Shown one piece after another: positions 47,320-58,155 of a DNA stretch of 64,000 bases (the first letter of the stretch is position 1; the number at the start of each line of letters is the position of its first letter). The position numbers and the translations under genes are program-made. The notes beneath the pieces were generated by a model. The model ran no database searches. It had not been told where the DNA came from and saw only the letters and a program-made list of their open reading frames with translations. Origin of the DNA: Petunia secreta (Eukaryota; Streptophyta; Magnoliopsida; Solanales; Solanaceae); the NCBI GenBank assembly GCA_029990175.1, contig JARKIP010000011.1, positions 1,736,001 to 1,800,000 on the forward strand. Direction: 5' to 3'.

Positions 47320-50300
47320 ATGGCCACCTTTTGGTTGCAGTCTCCGCCACTTTCCGTCCGATCACCGCCGTCAATTCCTCCATCTTATAATCTTACCTTC
47401 TACTCTTCCTTTACCAGGTATAGCCATCATCTTTGCTCTTTGTTTACATAACTAAACTGAGCTATTTATATAAAATGTCTTTATTTCAGGTTTAAAATGT
47501 CAATTCCATCAACCCCTCAAAATCCCACCGTTGTAAGTCTTCCTCTCTCGATACTCATATGCCCATAATATATATGGACTTTTACACTGTCTGAACAGTG
47601 GCTAGGCCATTTAGAAAATATAGACATTTTTTTGTATATAATAAAATAAATAAGTACTATATAATACTATGTGTGTAATGAATATATAATCGTTGTATTC
47701 TAACTAGGTTGACTACTTCTGTAAATTTCCCTAGAGTACATCTATGCCTAAATTGATATACTCCCTCCGTCTCATTTTATGTGGCGGTGTTTGATTTGGC
47801 GGTACGGAGTTTAAGAAAAAAGAAGACTTTTGAAATTTGTTGTTTAAAACAAGTCATAGAAATTTGTGTGGCTGAAAATCATTTCATAAAAGTAAAATAT
47901 TTTTACTTATAGAAAGATTAACATTCTTTTGAGACGGACTAAAAATGAAATAGTGCCACATAAGTTGACACAGAAGGAGTAGAATTTTACTGTATCCATT
48001 TTTCTGCTTTTTTGAGCAGTTAGGTTGTGGAATGGCAGCAGTGGATTTCCTTGTTGCTGTTGATTCTTATCCTAAACCTGATGATAAGATTCGAAGCACC
48101 AGTTTTCAGGTGATTGATTCTTTTTCTGTATGATTGATATTTGATAGTCTGTGCTACCTTTCATAAAATTTTCAGTTTACTTGCTAAAGGAAAGTTGTGA
48201 TTTTTATTAGGTTCAAGGAGGTGGCAACGCAGGGAACGCTTTGACTTGTGCAGCTCGTTTAGGCTTATCTCCAAGAATTATATCAAAGGTCTGATATTTT
48301 TGTGGCTTATAAGAACCACTTGACTGTAAAAGTATTTTATCTCAAATTCGTGATTTTGTTATACTATTCAAGTATTGGTTTAGTTGTGCATGTTTCTAAC
48401 TTTTCTTAAGTAGGAGTTATATTTATGTTATAAGAGCTTCAAATTGTTTTCTCACATACAGATAAGAGAGGAACTAGGAGACATGAGATACACTATTAAA
48501 TAACACAAGCCCTATCTTAGCTTGGTTGTGATGAGCTTTTTGAACCTGTCTGGTTTATTGGACTTTTTAACAAGCTCCAATTCACCTCATGCTACTATGA
48601 TTTCCTAGACAGTAGTTTGTGACACAGTTTGACGTGTGTTACTTTAATTTGGACACGGAGTAAGTCGGCCTATTATTCTAAATCAAATATTTAAGCCTGC
48701 TAGAATAAACTTGTCTCACAATATGGTTGGTCAAGATTCAACTGCTGCACTGCAATTACTGCTACTTTTGAAATTTGCATAGCATGGAACAAATACATAT
48801 CTAATAAAACGTAACCCAACTCATTGTGCTAGTTATGCACCATTCATGATCATTGTGGCTAATTGCTTATGGAGTCGCCTATGATTTTCGTACCTATTAA
48901 ACTATTTTCTAATTTCCTTCACCTTTCCACACATAACGCTTTTGCATGTTACTATTTTTGCCTATAGGTTTCTGATGACTCTCAAGGGAAAGGAATACTG
49001 GCAGAGCTAGAAGCTGATGGGGTTGATACATCGTTTATGGTGGTAAGTTCAGCAAAATTCAAATGTGAAGGTTCTTGCATGTTTCTCTTGAATAATTGTG
49101 GATGTAGTTTCATGCATCTGTTAAGTCAATCACTGTATGAAGTGTCCCCAATAGGAACACCATATATAACTTTAGTAAATTTGCTTCAACCTATAATTTT
49201 TGGTTCAGGTTTCCAAAGGGGGCCATTCGACATTCTCTTACGTCATTGTTGATAGTCAAGCGTGAGTGCTCTCAGTTTATGTTAACATGCATTTTTTGTG
49301 ATTGTTTGTTGGCATGTATTTGGTTTTTTCAGAGCCTTTACCTCAATACATGATGTGGAACTTTCTTCTAGTTTTGCAGAATCATTTGTTAATGATTATG
49401 CTGTGCTTTGCTTTATATTAGGTTTCTGGATTTGAAACAGTATATTATGACCTGTACTTCTGTAAAGTGGGTTCCAGTCTGAACTCTCCTTTCTGAAGAC
49501 TAATATTACTTATGCAAAAACCAATATATTTGTTGGTTGATGATTTGAAGTACGTGGTACTTGTAAACTAGACTCAGAAAGTAGCAGAAATTGTTAAGTC
49601 ATTAATGTTTGAACTTTGAAGTGAGTGTATGTGTGTGTGAATAATTTTTCTTTCCTCATTTACGCTACTTCTCCTCGTGCCAAAATTGGGTACTTGACTA
49701 CTTGTATGGCAGAATTGGTTCCAAGTTGTTCAGCTAAATTTTTCTCTATCATATTTGAGCTAAAGAAGTATAAATATTTCAGAAAGTTTATTATATATAC
49801 CATGTTTTGGCCTATACAATTGGATACCTGCCCTTCTGCACTTGTTCTACTGAAGCTGTTGACTGTTCTTGTTATTAATATTGTTTGATCACCCAGGAAA
49901 ACTCGCACTTGCATTTACACTCCAGGATACCCCACCATGGTACCTGAGGATCTATCCAAGTCGAATTTGTCGTCAGCACTGGATGATGTAAACCTTGTCT
50001 ATTTTGATGGAGTATTGCAAGAAACTGAATTGTTATCAGCTTTAGTTGTGGCCCGAGAGGTAATTTTAACTTGGACTTTCTTTGTCACGTAAATGGAAAT
50101 AGTGGTGTGTAAAGACTGCTATCTTACTGTCTGCTTCTTGTCATATTTATTGTGTTCGTCGTAGATCCAACAGATTGATTGCTTATTCTTTATTTTGTTC
50201 AATTTTCCGGAGACTTGTGTTTTTAACCAAATGGAATAAGCTGCATGCCATTTGGATTCCCAGTGCAGGCACATCAGAGGAATATACCTATTGTAATTGA

Positions 50301-51812
50301 TGCAGAAAGTAAAAGAGAAAGGGTAGATGACCTTTTGAACTTAGCAACTTATGTTGTATGCTCAGCGAGATTTCCACAGGCAAGTTTTCGATGCTGACAA
50401 ACTTCAATCAAATCGTTCCTTTGCTGCACGTATTCAATTTTGATATCTGGTGATATGCTTCTAATTCTTAGCTGCTAATAATGTCACGTAAATGAGAAAA
50501 TATTTTAAATTTAGTGTTTCTCCTCCTCTAGGTATTTATAGCAACTATGCTCTAGTAGGAGTGAAGTTTGTTCTCCGCCTGGATTTATTCTTGATATCAT
50601 TGTCCCTTTGCAACCTTTCAGAGGTTGAGCTTCACAAAAGAGGTATTATCTCGCAGGCATGGACAGGGGCCGCTTCAGTCCCAGATGCTCTTGTTTCTAT
50701 ACTTCTAAAGCTGCCAAATATCAAATTTGTAATAGTGACATTGGGTGAAGATGGCTGCATGATGCTAGAAAGGGCTGAAGCTGGTAAGCTTACATGCTTT
50801 TAGCTCTTCTGATGTATGTTAAGTAACTTCTGCTTGTAGGCAAAGAAAAGTGTTTTGAATGATGAATTAGAGATGTATATCTTTGCTTTTCACTATTGGG
50901 TTGATTTGCAGAAGATCTCCAGTCTGAAAAAATTGATGTCGATGACTTGTTCAAGAAAATGAAGCAGGGTATCGATACTGACTCAACCAGAGCAACATGC
51001 ATATCCTCGGTAATTCACCAATAATAAGATTAATCATTCAATAGAAAGCGGGAGCATGGCCACAGTGCTTGTAGATCCATTAAGTTGTGATGTCTGAACC
51101 TAGACTTTGTGCCCTCTTCTAGGATATGGCAAAATTGCATGCAAAAGGCATCGGGACAGTGTATGGGAAGCTGCTTGTAGGAACAGCCGAGAAGATACCA
51201 CCATCAGAATTAGTCGATACAACTGGTGCAGGCGACGCATTTATTGGAGCAGTTCTTTATGGTAAGCAGAACCATCTATGCTGTCTTTCTACCTCACTTC
51301 ATTAAAAGGCGTTATGTTCCTGCATCTCCCCATTTCTTCTACTAATGACCATTAGGATCCACAGCTTCTATCAACCCCCCCCCCCCCCCCCCCCCCCCCC
51401 ATATTCATACCTCCTTTCTGGATGGTAGTAGTTTTTTTCTCTAGTTCTAATCGTGTCTATATCCATTTTTTAATTTAATGTAATTTGTTTCCTTCACGTG
51501 CGATGGGAGGGGTGCTGTAATGTTTTGTTTCTCATGGAACCTCTGCTTGTAATCTGCAGCTCTCTGTGCCAATATGCCACCAGAAAGAATGTTGACATTT
51601 GCTTCTCAAGTGGTTAGTAGACTTCTAAGCTTTGTTGTAGTCTTTCACATATGGAGAATGCAAAAGCAGCTAACTTGTACTTTGTGGGTTGATTGCAGGC
51701 AGGTATTGGATGCAGAGCATTGGGAGCTAGAGCTGGTCTTCCCCATATAACAGACCCTCGCTTGAGTCCTTTTTTAGTGAACAACTCCCAAAACGTGGCC
51801 ACATTGCTGTAG
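47320..51812 (+). CDS. pfkB/ribokinase-family carbohydrate kinase, 13 exons
   Basis: Exons: 47320-47417, 47490-47532, 48020-48109, 48211-48288, 48968-49042, 49209-49261, 49897-50059, 50269-50379, 50657-50783, 50912-51009, 51123-51261, 51560-51612, 51699-51812; 1242 bp, 413 codons, no internal stop, every junction in phase. All introns are GT-AG except intron 8, which starts GC (CAG/GCAAGT). Motifs: LGCGMAAVDF (48-57), substrate-side VQGGGNAGNALTCAARLG (78-95), and pfkB signature VDTTGAGDAFIGA (343-355) with catalytic Asp350. Residues 1-47 are Ser/Pro-rich with no acidic residue, like an organelle transit peptide; Met36 could be an alternative start. The family phosphorylates a sugar or nucleoside with ATP; the substrate is unknown. 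It resembles the Arabidopsis At5g43910-type kinases as I remember them; pseudouridine kinase is a related alternative. Confidence 0.9.
47761..47979. mobile_element. Stowaway-type MITE in intron 2 of the kinase gene
   Basis: 219 bp with TA on both sides (47759-47760, 47980-47981). Ends read CTCCCTCCGTCTCATTTTAT and, on the other strand, CTCCTTCTGTGTCAACTTAT. TA target and CTCCCTCCGT ends are the hallmark of Stowaway (Tc1/mariner) MITEs. Confidence 0.85.
51375..51410 (+). repeat. Run of 36 C in intron 11
   Basis: An uninterrupted poly-C tract 114 bases after exon 11. It lies in an intron and does not affect the reading frame. Confidence 0.95.
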
Positions 51813-51823
51813 CGGACAACAGA

Positions 51824-51829
51824 AATAAA
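51824..51829 (+). terminator. Possible poly(A) signal of the kinase gene
   Basis: AATAAA 12 bases after the stop codon, followed by TTGT-rich sequence to about 51900. This is close to the stop for a plant 3' UTR, so a later signal may be used. Confidence 0.4.
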
Positions 51830-52519
51830 AGTTATTGTCAGCTTGGGGATTTTCTTTTCCTTTTTCTTTGTCTAGACATATGTTTTGCTACAATTGTAAA
51901 CGTTATGTGAAAGTTTTGGCCATTGAACACAAGGCCTTCAATGTTTGTAGCAAAAACCTTGAATTCTCACAAACTTCAATGATCTGTGGAAACCTCTTTA
52001 CGTTCAGTGATATGAGCTAAATCCGGCATATGAAAGACAAACCAAAATTTGTAGTAAGGAAAAGTTCTAAATGCTAGATAATTAGAAGGAAAATCATATT
52101 TTCACCCAGCAAATTTGTGTTCATTCATGAAGGGAAAAAAGTTCAAATTGTTGATGTACCATTCAAAATTGCTCAATGTGCCATTCGTTACACTTTTGGT
52201 CTCATTTATGCCCTTTTCATTGGCAAGTCACCTTATATTTGTCTGTGCCATCAATAAAACTCTAACTTGAAGCCTTAAAAAGTGGATTCGAGAAAAAAAA
52301 ATCTAAATATACCCTTCAACTTTTGACTATGGTTTGAAATTATCCTCAAGTGTAAGAGTTCTGTTAGGGATTAAGGATAAAAATGAGACTCTTTCCTTAC
52401 CGTGGGAGTGGTAATTAATATTTGATGAAAAGTTTAATCAAGGCAAAATTGCTCAATCTAAGATGGTAGATAGGCAAATTTGACTCTTTTTCTCGATGGA
52501 AAACCATCTGCAACAAGAC
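51830..52519. other. Intergenic, no feature seen
   Basis: Probable 3' UTR of the kinase, then AT-rich DNA. AATAAA occurs again near 52253. No coding sequence is supported on either strand. Confidence 0.5.
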
Positions 52520-53864
52520 TGTTGCTCCCAAACGCACACGCAAGTATACGTGGTCGACAAGTAATAAAGTGATAAGATGAGTATCGTTCCCACGAGGACT
52601 ATGCAGACTGAGTTCTAGCAAACAATTTATTTAAACTATTCAGGGATCTTTTTCCAATAGTGATGATTTTGTTAACTAAAGAACAGTAATTAAATGGTAA
52701 AAGTGAATTCAAGCAATGGAGCAAAACTTGGTTGTTATCAGTAATAAGGAGACGGTCCAGGGTCAGAGTTACGAACAATCCAGTTGAGTTCTCCAATTGA
52801 TTCCACTTCTTAACTCCCGGGTTACTAACTAACAGATTAAATGTACCCGTGAAAACCTTTCAGTTCTTCACGGTCTATGCAGGCTACTCCAATCCCTATA
52901 TGTCTATGGGTTGAATCACGTGCATGCATTAACGAATTCTGTAATGAGTTAAACTAGGCGAGCAAGTAAATGTCTATCCTACTCACAAATTGGTTCCCCG
53001 ATGCCCGGGTTCACAAACTAGTCCTATTCTTTCTTATTACGTAATTAAATTCCCTCTTTCGAGTTCAATCTAAAAACCATAGATAATGCGTAATAATCGG
53101 GCCCTGACAATTACACAAGTGAAATCAAGAAAGAATAAGCAACCCGTTATGAGATTCAATTAATGGAAATCAATCTTCAAACATCAACCTTCATGTAATA
53201 CTCTAACCCTAGAACGATAGATTTAGCTACGCATACTCATAATAACAACACAAAGATTTGGTGTAATAATGAAATAATGATGTAATAGATTAATGGAAGG
53301 AAGAAAAACCCTTGTTCTTGATGTTATGAGCTCTCAAATTCGCTCCAAAGTCTCCACTCCTATGAAAAACTAAGTAAAAGAGTATTTATAGAGTTTACAA
53401 ACACCTAGTAATAAGTTAGACCCAAGCCTAGACGAAATAGGACATAAAATCGCGCACCAGGGGCGCTATAACAGGCGCCCCGCGCCCACGATCGCGCGAG
53501 GATGGACAGAGGACGTCGAAAGTTGGCCGCCTTGGGCATGCGGCGCGCTGAAAAACGCGCAGGAGTACTGGCCGCGGTGGGGGGCGCGGGGCGTGCCCTA
53601 CAGCGCCCGGCCAATTTTCGTGTTTTCTCGCTCCTTTGCTCGCTCGTGTCGTGCCTTCGTGTGCTCGATCCAATCCTCAATCAAAATCCAATCTTTTCTT
53701 GCTCAATCAAGCTCCTAAAAGCTCCAAATATACTGCGTAACAACCTACATACACATGACATAAAATTAGTGTAAAACCACTGTCACAAGCTATAAAACGA
53801 GCGAATAAGGTACTAAAACGTGAGGAAATATTAAGGAAATATTGGCATAAAATGCCAAACATCA
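52520..53864 (-). repeat. 3' LTR of the Athila-type element
   Basis: 1345 bp, TG/CA ended. It contains a GC-rich island at about 53445-53650 within otherwise AT-rich sequence. Overlapping open frames in that island occur in both LTRs and are not genes. Confidence 0.9.
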
Positions 53865-53880
53865 CCACCCCACACTTGAA
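53865..53880 (-). other. Polypurine tract of the Athila-type element
   Basis: The minus strand reads CAAGTGTGGGGTGG directly before TGATGTTTGGCA, the LTR start. Two more copies of AAGTGTGGGGTG lie at about 55608 and 55782. Confidence 0.75.
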
Positions 53881-55926
53881 CCTTCGCTCGTCCTCGAGCA
53901 ATCACAAATAACTTCCAACCTAGGTAAAATAGGTCTGCTTATGACTATGGTTGATACCGACCATTGAACCAATGCACACATGACTACTATGGATCCACAA
54001 ACATGCCAACAATTATCAAAATCAAAAATATGAGAACAACCACCCCAAAATAGCTCAAATGCACAAACTCAACTTAATGCAACCATGCTCCCACAAAATC
54101 ACACCTATCTACTCAACCAAGAAGCCACCAACTTCACATATTTCATGCAAACCACGTGCCCTCACCAATATGAAGCAAAAGAGTGCTCCCCCCCAAAAAG
54201 ATCACACACAACAACAATTATCATGAACAGAACGGGGGCAATAACAAATGAATTCACTCACTCTCATGAAAGGCTCACATGTCACACACAACGTACCATA
54301 GGCTTGCCCGTAGTGTAGGACTCCACTAATGTAGGCTCACTCCAATCGGGATTAACTAGGACTTTAGAAAGGTCGTAATGTAGGCTAAGGGGCGGGTAGG
54401 ATACATATGGTAATAGTGACTACCTCCCTAAGCACTTTAATACATCACATTCAAATTAATCACAATTCTCATCAAGCCACCCAATCACAAATATCACACA
54501 TACACCTTCCCAACAAGTAGCAATTTTTCTTATAAGTACACACTAGCAAGGAATGAATATTCTTTTCTCTTTTTTTTCTTTTTCCATAATTTTTTTTTTC
54601 AACTTTGCTATTTTTTTCTTTTCTTATCATTTCATTTTTTTCCAATTTCATTAACTTCCATCCTTGCCAATATTTTCCACTACTTCACAATTTTCACAAG
54701 TATTCCCCTTTATTAGTTCCACTCAAGAACCTCCCAACATCCAACCACAACTCCAATCATCTACACAATATCAATAAAGTGCTTAAGGAGTAAGGGCCAA
54801 AAGAGTCAATTTAGAACAAATGGGTAGGCTCGGGGTGTGGGTACCAATAGAAAGGATCAGAGAAATCACAACAACAATTTTTTTTCAAGGTATATATGTA
54901 AGGGTAGGCTAACAAAAAGAAGGCCTTGTATCATTTCCCGACTAGAGCAAACCTAGGATTTCGCTTTGCACACACACAGGGCAAGTTCTAGACATTAATA
55001 TGCAACATGGAGTAAACAAGAACATGCCTCACAACACACATTGCACATGATCCACACAAAAAGATTCCATCAACAACTCTCAATCAAGCATCTAGAGTGC
55101 AACTTGTGGAAATTTAAGCGCTAATGCACAAAGGTTCACCACAAAGTCAAGTGAGCGGACTCAAGCATCTCAAGGGGGGTCGTTCCATTTTTTTTTCTAG
55201 GCATGCATCACAATTAAAATCCAAGGACACCACAAATAGCACATGCAATCAATTCAAGTCCACCGGTATCAAACAAATCAAAGGCACCTAGCATTCCACC
55301 TAGTCTTTCGTCTAGGGTCACCTACAACTAACTATCCTAATCCTAAAAAATAAAAACTACCCGGTTCAAAGGCCTCCCCGTGGAAAAGAACCGCGGTCAT
55401 AAGAAAAACCACGGGGTGGATGACATGTACCACTAATAAAATTAAACTAAAAGGAAAATCTTTTTGGAATTTTTCATTGGTTCTCTAATTTTTTTTTTTC
55501 ATATATTAAAGCAAGAAACAAATCAAAATAAAGTCAAGTGACAAAAGAAAAAGTCCTAAGGTACATGCATCCCTAACCTCAAAAATAAATAAAGGGTAGT
55601 TTCCCACCCCACACTTAAACTAAGCACTGTCCTCAGTGCTAAAAATAAGAAAGTGCAAGGTAAAGAAAACTTCCCTGAAGATTCTAGTCCTTGGTGCTAG
55701 CATCCTCCAAGATTTCATATAGTATGAGGTACTCAGACTTCCCTCATCAGGTCATCGACATTAGGCAAGGGTGAGGACACCCCACACTTAGCCTCGACAT
55801 TACATGAACCTGCAATCCAAGGAAAAACAACAACTACGTGACACTATAAATAAAATAATACAAGTACAAACTCGGGTTGCCTCCCGAGAAGCGCCTTAGT
55901 TAACGTCGTGGCACGACGACACTTTT
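53881..55926 (-). other. 3' non-coding region of the Athila-type element
   Basis: Two kilobases without a supported gene. Just left of the protease stop is the conserved GGGTTGCCTCCCGAGAAGCG phrase (about 55873). Two internal polypurine-like AAGTGTGGGGTG sites occur on the minus strand. No RT or integrase motif is found, so pol was lost by deletion between here and the protease. Confidence 0.65.
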
Positions 55927-55929
55927 AGC

Positions 55930-56814
55930 TCACTTCCAGCCTTTATGTCTTCTCTTCTTATGCCGAACTTTTACTTTCTTCCATTCCTTTAGAGAACCAA
56001 TCTTCAACTTCACATGTGGTTTACTTCCATCTTCTTGTTTGACACATTCAGTCATAGAGCACTCTTCCACCTTAGCTATGTGCTCCTTCTCATTATAAAC
56101 CTTGAAAGTAACCTTTTCTCCATGCGCTCTAACAGTCATCTCACCCAGCTCCATGTCAATAATTGCCTTCGAGGTGACTAAGAATGGTCTCCCCAAAATG
56201 ATTGGAGCTTCTCGGCCCTCTTCATAATCTAGGACTACAAAATCAGCAGAGAATGTAAACTTACCAACTTTTAGCAACACATCCTCCAACTTACCATCAG
56301 GGTGAGTGAGTGATCCATCCGCCATCTTAAGAGTAACTGAAGAGGGCTTGATTGCTCCTAGCCTTAACCTTTTGCAAACAGACAGAGGCATGAGATTTAT
56401 GCTCGCACCCAAATCACACAAGGCACCAGTGATATTATGCCCTCCAATGGTACAAGGAATAGTAAACCTCCCAGGATCTTGAAGTTTTGGAGGTAGCTTG
56501 CTCAAGATTGTGCTACACTCCTCAACTAAATCAACTGTATCTATCTCTTGAGGCTTTTTCTTCTTGACTAAAATCTCTTTTAAGAACTTCACAAAGGATG
56601 GCATCAATTCAAACACATCAGTCAAAGGAATATTAACTTGAAGTTCTTTCAACATACTCACAAATTTTTGGTACTGGGCCAGATCCTTCGATGGTATAAG
56701 TCTCTGTGGGAATGGTGGAGGCGGCAGAGGTGCCTCCTTTCTCTCTTCTTTCTTCTTTACCTTCTCCACTTTTTCAACTTTTTCTATTTCAGCTCTCTCT
56801 TCAGACTTGGCCAT
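55930..56814 (-). CDS. Athila-type aspartic protease part of gag-pro
   Basis: 294 codons from the ATG at 56814, in the same frame as the gag ORF and separated from it by one TGA and two sense codons. A Lys/Glu-rich linker and PPPPFPQR lead in. The FVKFLKEILVKKKKP region is followed by the retropepsin motif GALCDLGASINLMPLSVC and the closing IILGRPFLVTSKAIID. It ends in a basic tail KKRRHKGWK. Retropepsins cut the retroelement polyprotein. The protein could only be made by reinitiation or stop read-through, or the copy is dead. Confidence 0.8.
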   Translation of the reverse strand: MAKSEERAEIEKVEKVEKVKKKEERKEAPLPPPPFPQRLIPSKDLAQYQKFVSMLKELQVNIPLTDVFELMPSFVKFLKEILVKKKKPQEIDTVDLVEECSTILSKLPPKLQDPGRFTIPCTIGGHNITGALCDLGASINLMPLSVCKRLRLGAIKPSSVTLKMADGSLTHPDGKLEDVLLKVGKFTFSADFVVLDYEEGREAPIILGRPFLVTSKAIIDMELGEMTVRAHGEKVTFKVYNEKEHIAKVEECSMTECVKQEDGSKPHVKLKIGSLKEWKKVKVRHKKRRHKGWK

Positions 56815-56820
56815 CAGCTC

Positions 56821-58014
56821 TCAACCTTCAATTAAGGTCACTGCAAGACATTGTTCAGGCTCTTTTTTAACAGTGCTTCTTTCTCCCACCAACTGTCCCA
56901 ACTGGTGCTCCAAGTTCTTTTGAGCATTGGCAAGATCATGTATGGCTTGTGCATGGGCTGCAGTGTCAGCTATCATTCTCTGCTGGCCTGCCATTATTTG
57001 CTTTAGCATATCTTCAACTGAACTGCTAACCTGCTGTGGTGGAGCTGGAAGTGGGTGGTAATTATTCGGGGCTCTCGTATTGCTTTGATAATACCCATTA
57101 CCAAACTGGTTTTGACCCTGCAGCCTGTTTTGATTACCCACGTAATAAACTGACTCTGGATTAGAAGAGAAAACCTCTGTAGCATGGTCTTGACCACAAA
57201 CCTCACAAAAGCTCTGGAGTTGTTGCACTGGAGCCACTGGTTGCTGAGCCTTTTGATGAGCTAACTTGCTAATTTGATTGGAAATAGCATCCATCCTCGC
57301 CCTTAGCTCTGAAACTGCATCTAACTGAAGTACCCCTGCAGGTTTCTGCGTAATAGCTCTACTATCTCCCTGCCAATCAGGATTGCTCTGCGAAAACTTG
57401 TCAAGTAAATCATAAATCTGATCAAAATTTAAGGCCAGTACTTGGCCTCCAGCAGCAGCATCAACCACGATCTTAGTGTGTTGGTTCAACCCCTCAACAA
57501 AAGTGTGTGCAACAACCTCATTGGATTGGTTGTGGTGTGGACAATCTCTCAATAGAGCTTTGAATCGCTCCCAGGCTGAATACAAGGATTCTCCTTCTAA
57601 CTGTCTGAAGGACATAATTTCGCTCCTCAGCCGGGCTGTCTTGGCAGACGGATAAAATTTAGCCAAGAACTTCTTAGCCAAATCCTCCCAAGTAGTGATA
57701 GACCCAGACTTTTCAGCCTTTAACCACTTCTTTGCTGCCCCAATCAGTGAAAACGGGAACAACGTCAAGCGAACATAATCAGTAGGAACACCCGCTGGTG
57801 TATAAGTATCACTGATCTCCAGGAAGTTCTGAATGTGTTGCTGCGGATCCTCATGAAGTAATCCACCATATTGTCCAGTCACATGCAGCAACTGAATCAT
57901 GCCGGACTTAATCTCAAATCCCCCGGTGATAGCGGGCTTAACTATGCTCGATGCTACTCCCTCCAGACTGGGGAGAGCAACATCTCGCACAGCTACAGCT
58001 TGGTCTTCTGCCAT
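56821..58014 (-). CDS. Athila-type gag, intact frame
   Basis: 397 codons from the ATG at 58014 to a TGA at 56821. The core region reads ITGGFEIKSGMIQLLHV, WLKAEKSGSITTWEDLAKKF, SFRQLEGESLYSAWERFKAL and GLNQHTKIVVDAAAGG, the usual plant Ty3/gypsy capsid pattern. The zinc finger reads CEVCGQDHATEVF, with Phe in place of the last Cys. It ends CLAVTLIEG then TGA, where relatives run on into protease with an Arg codon (CGA) at this point; one C-to-T change explains the stop. Confidence 0.85.
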   Translation of the reverse strand: MAEDQAVAVRDVALPSLEGVASSIVKPAITGGFEIKSGMIQLLHVTGQYGGLLHEDPQQHIQNFLEISDTYTPAGVPTDYVRLTLFPFSLIGAAKKWLKAEKSGSITTWEDLAKKFLAKFYPSAKTARLRSEIMSFRQLEGESLYSAWERFKALLRDCPHHNQSNEVVAHTFVEGLNQHTKIVVDAAAGGQVLALNFDQIYDLLDKFSQSNPDWQGDSRAITQKPAGVLQLDAVSELRARMDAISNQISKLAHQKAQQPVAPVQQLQSFCEVCGQDHATEVFSSNPESVYYVGNQNRLQGQNQFGNGYYQSNTRAPNNYHPLPAPPQQVSSSVEDMLKQIMAGQQRMIADTAAHAQAIHDLANAQKNLEHQLGQLVGERSTVKKEPEQCLAVTLIEG

Positions 58015-58132
58015 TCCTGTAGGTAAAGATCAAGCAGGACCTAATACCTGAAACAACACAAAACTCAAAACAAAAATTAAACCTGAATAGTAAGTAATAA
58101 ACTGTTCAAAAAGAAATCAGTCAATAATTAGT

Positions 58133-58150
58133 CCCCGGCAACGGCGCCAA
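58133..58150 (-). other. Primer binding site of the Athila-type element
   Basis: The minus strand reads TGGCGCCGTTGCCGGGGA, a standard plant LTR-element primer site, five bases inside the 5' LTR. Confidence 0.85.
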
Positions 58151-58155
58151 AAACT

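Noticed and set aside
50492..50803. 103-codon open frame
   Set aside because: Only its second half (50657-50783) is exon 9 of the kinase; the rest is intron sequence left open by chance.
53405..53774. Three overlapping open frames on both strands (81-91 codons), repeated at 58852-59221
   Set aside because: They lie in the GC-rich island of the Athila LTRs; GC-rich sequence lacks stop codons by composition, and no known protein motif is present.
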